Source: Isoetes taiwanensis
Taxonomy: Eukaryota > Streptophyta > Lycopodiopsida > Isoetales > Isoetaceae
Reading direction: 5' to 3'
DNA: 64,000 nucleotides
Assembly: GCA_021234155.1 (NCBI GenBank)
Contig: JAJEKV010000003.1
Location: 16,660,386-16,724,385 of the forward strand
Position numbers and translations under genes: made by a program. Below the pieces are notes generated by a model. It was not told the origin of the DNA. It searched no databases and saw only the letters and a program-made list of their open reading frames with translations. Below, in pieces: positions 36,201 through 47,559 of the stretch (within the stretch, counting starts at the first letter, position 1; every line of letters begins with the position of its first letter).

Positions 36201-39200
36201 AGGGAATTAGACACCGGTTGTGAAAGATTGTGTTTAATTTACAGCAAGCAGCCGCTATCCCATTTGCTGCATTGACGGCTTGGAGAGCATTGCAGAGTAC
36301 TGCACAAATCAAAAGCGGGTACTTTTGCATAGTTGCTCATATTACTTTTTTAGGAACCTGCATATACCTTTAGGGTTATTGCCATGCCAGTTTCTTGTTA
36401 GCTTTTCTATTAATGAAGGTGGAAATTGGATAGAAATATATTGTTCTTGCCAGCATTTGCTGTAAAAGATCCTTCTGATAATTGGACTGATTATTGTGAT
36501 CTGCAAATGAATTTTCAGAATTATTACAATTTGGGTGCTCCGTAAGTTGAACGCTTGCTGAGATTTAGGATCGCTTCCAAGCGTTGTTGTTTGTTGGATA
36601 ACCAATAAAAATGCATTTGATGGCCTTGTCAGAAAGTTTTTCTTCCTTTTAACTTCTCCATAGGAATTGGCAGGTGAACCAAAAATTATTAGATGGTCAA
36701 CAGTAGATTTCTTCTCAATAAAAGCATGAAATGGAGCAATATTATCAAGTGCAACTACAGATGCTATGTTCTCTACAAATTCTGAAGTGACCTGTGCCGC
36801 CTTTCCCTTTTAAAAGTGTTTTCTGAATTTCTTAAAGATAAGGAAAATAAGCAGAAAGGAAAATGTCAAGGTTTCTTCTTGTGAAATTACTGCCCATTTT
36901 TATTGATTTGGAGGAAGAAGCATCTTAATCCTATGATAGTCTAGTGGTGAAGATGGCAGATGGAAGCCAAGTCTATATGAAAAGGAGATGTATCTCTTCA
37001 TACCACAAATTGTTTTACTCTATGAGTTGACAAGAGGATTACTTAGACATTCAAAGATGATTTTGCTTAAAGGAAAGGGAAAGATTACTTATACACTTAT
37101 GCGCCAGTAGCCAAAATGGAAACAGTGAGGTTAGCCATATCGCTTGCAGCTCAATTTGGATGGAAGTTGTATCAACTTGATGTGTGAAGATGTGGAGTGA
37201 ATATGCAAGAAGGCAAATGAGATACACAAAATAGCTAGGCTAGTGAGAGAACTGAATGAATCTAGAAAGGCATGACTATGGCTTTATAGTAGAGCCATGT
37301 CAGCAACATATGGCATATCTAGTCATCTAGAGAGTATGCCATGGAAAGGGTAATATGCTAACATCCCCCCTGATGACTGGCATGGCTAAAAAAAAAACAG
37401 TAAACTGAAAATAGATTCTAATAGTCCTGAGGAATATTATCCCCCCTGAGGATGATCATGAGGCAGCACGTGAAGAAGTTGTTTCATGTGACTGAACTGA
37501 TGGCTGCCCAATGGTTTGGTGAAGCCATCTGCAACTTGATGTTTGGTAGAACAGAAAAAAATAGAGAGGTAATCATCTTCAAGTTGCCCTTTGATAAACC
37601 ATAGCTTGATGTCCATGTGTTTAATAAGCAGATGCATTTTGTAATCTTTTGCATGGGCAATGGCGCCGCTGTTATCACAGTAAATGGCTTCTGGCTTGGT
37701 CAGAAAGCCCAAGTCTTTAAATAAGTGTACTAACCATCTAATTTTTTGGACTGTTGTAACCAAAGCTTTGAGTTCAGCCTCAGTAGTACTGATGCTATTA
37801 GTCTTCTGCTCAGCTTATAGGGTCGCCTCCAAAGAAGGAGACATAGCCTGTGATGCATTTCCTTTTCTCAAGATCTGTGGAAGCCATGTCAGAATCTGAG
37901 AACAGTAGAAGATGAGGAGCAGAAACTTTTGAGTACAAAACTCCTTCATTTTGAGTGCCTTTTAGATAACGTAGGAGTCGTTTGGCTGCTCTCCAGTGTG
38001 GTTCCTTAGGATGATGCATAAACCTTGTGAGAACTGCAACAATATAAGTAATGTCGCGACAATATAAGTAATGTTTGCCTAGTGTTGGTGAGATATAGTA
38101 ATGCGCCAACCAATTGCCTATACAATGTTGCATCAACATTTTCTGTTAGTTTAGTGGAGGAGAGAAGAAGAGATGCAGAGATGACACCACCGACTAAAAG
38201 ATTTATATTCAAGGACGTCCAAAATACCAAATACATATCTGCAGTGTCAAAATTGGAAAGTTTATCCATCCTAAGGCCACACGTCCACTCCTACATGGAC
38301 TCTACTTTTATACTATGTACATTACGTACACGATTAACTAACATGCTAACAAATCCTCCCTTTAATGTGCAAATGCCGTCATGATGCTGCAGATTATTTC
38401 AGAAAGTTCAATGATGAGACCACTCCAAGACGTTGCCTGAGATCCTCGAACTTTGTTCTGGAAAGTCCTTTTGTCAAAATATCAGCTACCTGTTGATCTG
38501 TTCTGTAATGAACTAGATCAGCAATACCATTTTCAACTGCTTCCCTTATAAAATGATAATGAGTAGCAATGTGTTTCGTTCTGCTGTGAAATACTGGATT
38601 TTTAGTCAAATAGATACTGCTCATGTTATCACAGTAGATTTTTACTGATTCTTGTTGATCAAATCCCAAGTTTGCTAGCAGCTTACCTAATCACATGACT
38701 TCACAAGCTGCTGCAGAACAAGCCTTATATTCATCCTCCGTTGAGCTTATAGACACTTATAGACACTGTATCTTGTTTCTTGCTCAACCAACTTACCGCG
38801 GCTGATCCAAAACTGAATACATAAGCTCCTACAGATCTCCTATCATCCACACATCCTGCACGATCAGCATCACAATATCCCTGCAGCAAAAAGTTGCTGA
38901 ATTTGTCGTAATTCAGCCCATAATTCAGTGTACCTTTAAGGTACTTTAGAATCCATTTGGCAGCCATCCAATGAGTTACAGTAGGCTTAGACATAAACCT
39001 ACTCAACACTCCTACAATGTAAGAAATGTCAGGCCTCGTGATTGCCAAGTATATCAGAGATCCAACGAGCTGACTATATATGTTCTTGTCAAAGTATTCT
39101 GCCTTGTCAAACTTTGACAATTTCAAACCGGCTTCAGTTGGCGTGCCCAAACTTTGACAATTTCAAACCGACTTCAATTGGCGTGCCCAATGGCTTACAT

Positions 39201-42200
39201 CCTTCCATATGAAATTTCTTTAAAATCTCATGTGCATACTTGCTTTGCGAAAGAAAAAATCCTGCAACATGCTGCCATACCTCTATTCCAAGGAAATAAT
39301 GCAAAAGCCCGAAATCTGACATTTCAAATTCGCTTCCAAGCATTGCTTTTGCTTCTGAAATTTATGCAGCAGAATTACCTGTGATTATGAGGTCGTCAAC
39401 ATAAATGACGATTATCAAAATTTCACTACCATTCAATTTCACATATAAAGAGTGATCCGCGTCACTTCTCCTAAATCCTTTATGCACAAGAACATCATGG
39501 ATTCTGCTGTACCAAGCACGAGGTGCTTGTTTCAACCCATACAAAGATTTTCCCAATTTGCAAACAAATGCTTCTTTACCTGGCACCTCGAAACTGGCAC
39601 CTCGAAACCTAATGGCCGCTCCATGTAGACCTCCTCCTCGAGGTTGCCATGTAAGAACGCATTCTTTACATCCATTTGATGTAATGGCCAATTTTGATTT
39701 GCAGCCAAGGCAACAATTGTGCGACGGGAGCAAGGGAGCAAATGTTTCTTCGTAGTCAATTCCTTCCCTTTGTGAGTAACCTTTTGGGACCAGCCTTGCT
39801 TTGTACTTATCTATGCTGCCATCAGCCTTATATTTTATTCTGTAGACCCATTTTGAGCCTATTACGTGCTGATTTTGTGGTCTAGGAACCAACAGCCATG
39901 TATGGTTTCTCATAAGAGCTTTGTACTCTTCATTCATTGCACTTTGCCATTCTTGGCATTTAGCGGCCTCCTCATATGAAGAAGGAAGTGAAGTATTCAA
40001 AATTTACATCATAAGAGCAAAGTTACAATGCTCTTCTTACCGTTTCGTCTTGCTCCGCGTGAGGGGTGGAGAATACCACGAAGGAGCTGAAAACTTTAAA
40101 TTAAAGTTTGCTTCCTGATTTTGAGCATCTGTACCACTACTTGTACTTGTTGATCCGCAGATTTGTTATAATACCAAAACTCTTCACCTGTTTCATCTTT
40201 GAATGTGACAACTTTGCTTTTTTTAATTTGATCCACCTGTGGTGTTTGCGGCTGATTTGGCTGATCCGGAAGACTGTCAAGAACATCCTCGAAAGTTGGA
40301 AAAGGATCCTTTCCTTGATCCATGGCTGATAGAACAGTGAATCCGTCATTCTTCTCATCAAAAGTGACATCTCGGGATATGATCAATTTCTTATTTATCG
40401 GATCCCATAACTTATAAGCTTTACTCTTTTCACTGTAGCCAACAAATATGCAAGGTATGGCTCTATCATCAAACTTAGATTTATAATTCAGATTGCATGC
40501 ATAGGCCTTACATCTGAAAACTTTCAAATGCTTTACTGTTGGTTTAATACCTGTAAATGCTTCCTCCAGAGTGATGCCGTTTAATGCCTTTGTTGGTGCT
40601 TTATTAATCAAGTATACCGCAGTTTGTACTGCTGCTGCCCAAAAACTTCGAGGTAAACGCTTACCTTTCAGCATACTCCGTGCCAAGTTATGTATGGATC
40701 TGTTCATGCGTTCTACGACACCATTTTGCTGCGGCGTATGAGGAGCTGTTAGCTGCCTTTTTATCCTGCCTTACGAAGATACTCATTGAATGCATTAGAT
40801 GTGTACTCTCCTCCATTATCACTGCGCAAATTCAGAATTTTATGCCCTGTCATATTCTCCACCATTTCTCGAAATTCGTTAAACTTCTTCAAGACTGCTG
40901 ATTTCGCTTTTATAAAATAAATCCATGTCTTCCTTGTGAAGTCATCTATGAATGTCACAAAATATTTTGCTCCTCCTATTGCTGGTACCTTCATGGGTCC
41001 GCAAACATCTGAGTGTACTAACTGTAACACTCTAGTAGCACGCATAGATTAATTTATATGGCAATCTAGCATTCTGAAAATTGATTTCCCTATCTGTTTC
41101 GAGAATATTCTGATAGAACAATATTGTGATGAAACAAAATAGGCCTTTCCCGAAGAGGCCGAGCATCAAGCATCAAAGCAAGCCAAGAAGGGGTATTATG
41201 AATTACTTTGCAGCAGTCACAGGAACGAATAGGCTATCTCCATCAAACCCTATCTGAGCAGATTCTTAGATTTTCACTATAAGTTTTGTTCACTTAATAT
41301 TTTCGTTTGCATACTTTAGATAACAGAGGGTTTTCTTCCTGGAGGTCTTGAATTCTGTATGTGTTCTGGTCTCATAGACCCTTCGGGTCCTACGTAGACG
41401 TTAATAAATCCTTCCTTCCTTCCCTCTCTCTCCCTCTCCCTACCTCCCTCCCTCCCTCTCTCTCTCTTTGTGTTTGTGTTATGGTCTCATAGACCCTTCG
41501 GGTCTTACGTAGACGTTATAAAATCTTTCTTTCTTTCTCTCTCTCTCTGAAATCTCTCTTTCTTGAGGGAGAGCTGATTGCAAATTCACTTGTGCCCCCC
41601 TCTTCTAATGATCCAATCAGGTCCTTGGCAAGAGAGCTTTACAAAAATTGCTAAGATGGCAGTCCCATGAGTATTTACTAGTATTGTGTCCCAAAATATA
41701 ATTATCCAAGTGCAAATTTTACATGTTTATGTGAAAAAAACCTGTACTAATGTTTTTTACTGAACATGTGGCCAGTTCTTGTTCCTAGGGCAGATTTCTT
41801 AATGTCGAATTGGCATGCAGGCAAAGAATACTTGTAATGGGTTCTGGCGGTGCGGTGGGGTTTGCTGCTATCCAATTGGCCAGGGCAGTAGGTTGTGAAG
41901 TGACATGCACATGCGGCAAGCGCAGCATTGAGCGTGTTATGGCTGCAGGGGCTGAGCGAGCAGTAGATTATGCGTCAGAGGTTTGTAGGGAATTTCTTTG
42001 TTTGTCATTGCTATTGAATGTAATATGTGTATTGTTTATCTTTACCAACCCTCTTAAGCGGTGGCGGCAGTCTTTCTTAAGCGGTGGCGTTAGCGGTGGC
42101 GATGGCGGTAGCGGCAAAATGAGTCGGGACTGAACGTCGATGACAATTTTGGGTGTCGACGACCACATTACCTTTTGTCGTCCACTTTTTGTCGTTTTTT

Positions 42201-45200
42201 GACGTGGTTTGCTTGGCTCGTTATCAACCATCAGGGGCAACTTCCTCACGATTCTAGACTCCCGACATGTCTGTTCAAGACTCTCTGACCCCGATAGACA
42301 CCCCAGTTCAATCACCGACTGGGTGCAATGCAGGAGTTGGCACTCCGTATTCACCCACTGCTGGACCAGACATAATGATCGAAATCTCTAACAGACATCT
42401 GAGTGAAATGCTTGACAGGATGCTCAGAATGGAAACAGAACTGGTAAGCTTGAAAGCTAAGGTGGTAGAGCAAGACTCTAGAATAATGAGTTTGAATGCC
42501 ACTGTGGCAGTGCAGGAGAAGGAAATTATCAGCATCAAAGCACAGTCAATTCAGATTGACAAAATTGAGGAATTACAAACAGTTGTTAAGGAACAACAGG
42601 CAGAAACTAATAAGTGGGTTGAAGTGGTTAAGAAACACAGACCTTCTGAACCATTAAATGATATGAAAAACACCATTTCGCCACCTTAGAAGAAGAGCAA
42701 AGGAGAGCCTATAAAGCTCTCAATATCAGAGTCACAGGATTGAAGGATTTATCAGATCCTTCCAAAGCGGCAATTGATTTTGTCCAGCATAATCTTGATA
42801 TCCAAGATCATGAAATTGATAGATCCTGGAAAGTGAATAATGGAACTTCGCAGCCCAGCATTGATTATCCGCTTTTCGGTCAGCAAAAGCGAGGCTGGAA
42901 GCTCTGAAAAGGAGGAGGAACTTACAGAAATTCCCAGAGATTTTCATGGATGAAGATCTAACCATGATGCAAGTGGAACTTAAGAGGAAGTGTTTAGAAG
43001 AAGTCATGAAAGCTCGGAAGGAAAATAAGTGGGCTGTTTATCGAGATGGCCGAGTGATCATCAGGGATAAGCGTCCCAAATAGGGATTGAGGGTCTATGA
43101 GACCACAGGCTCGTTATCACTGGCAGTCTGGAATTGCAATGGGAAACTATGGAATGAGCCTGGAGATTTTATGGATGTCGTAAACGAGAAAGATATCGTT
43201 TTTCTTACAGAGACATGGGAATTGGAAGAGGAGGGTCTTCCAACTGTTGAGGGATACTTATGGGAATCAGTATATAGGAAGATTCCACCAAATAAGGACA
43301 TTTTCAAAGGCTCAGGTGGGGTAGGAGTTCTATTTCGCAAGAATCTTGCAAAGACATTACAGGTAGTGAAAAGGGATGATAAAGCAAGGTTTATTTGGAT
43401 CAAGCTCTCTAGATCTCCAGGTCGAGATCTATATATTGCAGCATGCTATTTTCCTCCTAAAGGCTCGGAATATACAGACCAAGAAATATATGAGGGAGCC
43501 TCCCCATATCAAGCACTCTATATGGATATTCTTGAATTTTCCACTTGTGGAGATGTGATTTTGGTTGGTGACTTTAATGCGCGAACAAGAGATGAACAGG
43601 TCCACCTCAATGATTTTAGCTCCGACCCTATTCTAATCCCAGAGATTCATCCTAAGGAATTAGGTATAGCAAGAACATCTGCTGATATAAGAGAGAATGC
43701 ACCCATAACTGAATATGGGCGCCATCTTTTGAATCTTGGGCAGATTCATAACCTGGTTATATACAACGGGCTCCTCCAATGGCCTGATTCTGCCAAATAC
43801 ACATGTTTTCCGCACAAAGGGGGAAATAGTGTTGTGGACTATATTATTGGTTCCCCTGACTTCATATGTGAGATTGATTCCTTTTACATTGATAAGAGGC
43901 CTGCAAAAGGAGATCATGTTCCTTTGGTTTTCACCATTAAATCGCCACATACCCAAGCAGAAATAAAACCAGTCGGTAGGATACTTGATTATCATTTTGA
44001 ATTTGATCACTGCATGGACCACGGTCTATAATGATGTTTTGAATTCTTACCTCCAAGGTATTGAGGAAAGGGGATCACTAGAGAATAAAGCTGCGCTTTT
44101 ATCTTATGCCATGCTAGAAGCTTCTAAAGGTTGCTTTCCATATTCTGTTAGGGGAACATAAAGAACAGCGGGCAAAAGTTGGATCTATGCCTCAAAATGG
44201 CTGGTATGACCATGACTGTAAAACATTGCACAGGAAGTTGAAACATGCTTTGAACTTCAGCCCTGATATAGTACCAGAAATTAAAGCTGAGTACAAAAAG
44301 ATTGACACGGCGCAAAAAGAGGGCTTTTGAATCCAAAAACAGAGAACACATGCTAAATCTTCTTTATAGTAATGCTTCTGGGCAGTTTTGGAGGAAATTG
44401 GCAGCTAAAAAATCAGATTGTCCTTTAAAAGATTTAGGGGTATGGTCAGCATATGCAAACTCTCTTAGATGTTAAGAACCAACAGTTCTCTCAGGATGAG
44501 CTAGATCCGAGGCCTCAAACTTCTACCTTTTTACGGTCTCTCTCATTGAAAGGGCCATACAAAAGCTAAACACAGGGAAAGCAAAAAGATTGGGAAGAAT
44601 TACAAGCTGAAATGATTATACATGGGGCTAAGACATTGGCACCAATGATTGCAGATCTATTTAATGAAGCTATTTGCATTGGTTTTCCGCTGGTTTGGTC
44701 AAATAATGTTATAAAGCCTATCCATAAGGCGGGTGATTCTATGAATCCTACTAATTATCGCCTAATTATGATTGGGCATGTGATGGCAAAACTGTATGGA
44801 TCCGCATTGGAAATGGTCCTTAGTGATTTTGCAGAAAATCACAGCCTTAGAGCCAAGGGACAAGCTGGTTTCAGGAAAAACTTTTCCACAATTGATCATA
44901 TTTTTTTTTAAGGGCAATCATTGAGGAAGCAAAGGCAAGGAAAAGTAAAGTTTATTGTTGTTTTGTTGATTTTCGAAAAGCCTTTGATACTGTTCCTCGG
45001 AACAGGTTGTTTCAGAGGCTCAAAACGTTGGGGCTTTCTCACGAGCTGATCTGGGCAGTGTTGACATTATACGAGAATGTAATAGGCAGAGTGAAAATAG
45101 ATGGGCAGTTTTCAGAGGAAGTTTTCAGTACAATTGGGGTTAAACAAGGGTGCCCCCTCTCTCCTACTCTATTTGGACTTTACATTGATGAGCTTGAAAG

Positions 45201-47490
45201 CTTTGTTCAGTGTTTAGGTGGAGAAGGCTCCATGCTCGCTCAGGAATGCATTCCCATTTTGCTCTATGCGGATGATGTGGTTCTAATCTCACCATCTCCT
45301 CAAGGACTCCAAAAACATTTGGCTGCCCTAGAAGCCTTTTGCAAAGATAGAGAGCTGCAAGTAAATCTCAACAAGACCAAAGTGATGGTATTTAATACCT
45401 CTTGGAAAAATTGGAAAAATAACTCTTTTACTTTCCAAGGACAACCTGTAGAAATTGTTTCTACATACACCTATTTGGGGGTAGAGTTTGCTGGCCCTCT
45501 ATTCAGATTGAGGGAGGCTGGTCAGGCAAGGATTGCAAAAGGATATGCTTCTCTTGTACAGCTGGAAAAACAGTGCTACCAACTCCATTTCCAAGATGTT
45601 CATACAAAGCTCTTCCTGTTTGACACGTTGGTGAAGCCGGCAGCTTTATATGGTGCACAAATATGGGGAGTTGACCTACGAGCCGATGACTGGGGGTCAA
45701 CTAGAGAGGCTCCAAATTTCTCTTCTCTCTAGAATGATTAGAAGCAAACATTCGGGTACCCCATGATATAATGCTTGCTGAGTTTAATGCAAAACCTCTG
45801 AAGATCGAGATTGCCTTCGAAACAGTGACGTACTTACATAAGTTACACCGTCTTGGACAGTCACAAGAAGGTCAAAGAAGACTTCCCTGGCTGGCATATG
45901 TGTCGCTAAAACATTGGCAGACCAAGGTAAGCGCTGTTGGTTCACAAGGACATCTAAATTGTTTGAGGAGATGGGTTTCTCTATGGGAAATATCCCACCT
46001 TTTTCACTACAGTATAATGGATGACAATCTGAATTTTACTCAGCAAGAAATCAATCAGCTTATAATGCCATGACTTGGAGTATCTGTATGTTTCAAATAC
46101 ATGGGTGAATCCCATCAAAGAGCTGCCTGCTAAAAAGAAATTCTATAAGGATAACTTCCTAAATATATCAGCGGATAGGTTCATTATAAGACCTGGATAT
46201 TTAGATATGGATCTGCCGAACAAAGTGAGATACTCTATGGGGCAGTTTAGAGTGTCATCTCACCAGCTGGAGATTGAGGTTGGTAGGGCGAAAAAGATTA
46301 GTCGTGAGGATCGGAAGTGCCCAATGTGCGATCTAAACATGGTCGAGTCAGAAGAACATTTTATTTTTACCTGCCCAACCTATTACATTATTAGAGGCAG
46401 ATATCATTGTCTTTTTAGAGATCCCACATCTCTACAGCTGGTAGAGTATTACGATCAGAAATGTGTATCTCACTTTGTATATGAACTATCTCTAGAAAGG
46501 AGAAATATTCTCAAACAAAAGAATCCAATGGGCCTGAAGCAAACAGAAATAACTGATTTCTTTTCATCTGAGACAAACGATGATAAGAGGTTAGTAGACT
46601 CACCACAGAAGAGGAAGTATCCTGACCCTAAAGGGGTAACTTTGGCACTGTCTAAGAAGATAAAACGATCAGCAGCCATGAAACATAAAAAGTCTTTCCA
46701 GAAGAGGCCAAGCAGCAAGCAGCAAAGCAGGCCAAGAAGGGGTATTATGAAGTATTTTGCAGCAGCCACAGGAACGAATGGACTGTCTCCATCAAATCCT
46801 ATCTGAGCAGATTTTTTGATTTTCAATTGTTAAACTTAATATTTTTGTTTCCATACTTTAGATAACAGGAGGGTTTTCCTCCTGAAGGTCTTGAATTCTG
46901 TTTATGTTATGGTCTCATAGACCCTTCGGGTCTTACGTAGACGTTAATAAATCTTTCTTTCTTTCTTTCTTTCTATTCTTCGTCTCTTCCTTTATCCTCT
47001 TTCTATAACACCCTACTTTACAAAAGACATAGGAAGGGGCAAAAATTTCTTTGCAAAAGCTGGGCATTCTGTTATGCCATAGCTGCGCATTATGTTCGCC
47101 ATTCTGTTAACGCCATAGCTCCATAGGTGCGCCATAGCTGCGGCGGAGCAGGACAGTCGGGAAAAGATGGACTCCAAGAGGAAGATGCCATAGTTGGGCG
47201 AGCTGGGAGAGAGAATATTCACGGGGGCAGAAAGAATCTAGAGGGTTTTTTCTTAACGGTCTAAAGTTAATTGGAATGCCCCTAGGCTGTTAGAACGAAT
47301 TTTTTCTCAAAGTTGAGAGTGGTGAAACCACACTCTCGACCTTCTCTCATTATCTCTTAAAAATCACATGTCATCTCTGATGGATCATGTGGACAAGCTC
47401 CCTCTCCCTCTCCCTCTCTCTCCCCCTTTATTCCTTCCTTTCTTTCTCATTTCATGTGCTAGAAGCTTTCTATTTTATTTGGGCATTCAT

Positions 47491-47559
<69 letters not shown>

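Larger units (their letters stand above)
42040..46985 (+). mobile_element. L1-type LINE, near full length, intron 4
   Basis: About 4.9 kb: a GC-rich 5' UTR (GCGGTGGCGGTAGCGG-like, about 42,050-42,266), ORF1, ORF2 (endonuclease, RT, Cys/His knuckle), a short 3' UTR with two hairpins, and a (TTTC)n tail. The two-ORF layout and ORF1 fold place it in the L1 group. Frameshifts in both ORFs mean it is inactive. No confident target-site duplication was found. Truncated relatives lie at 32,009, 32,455, 35,570, 41,110 and 53,872. Confidence 0.88.
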
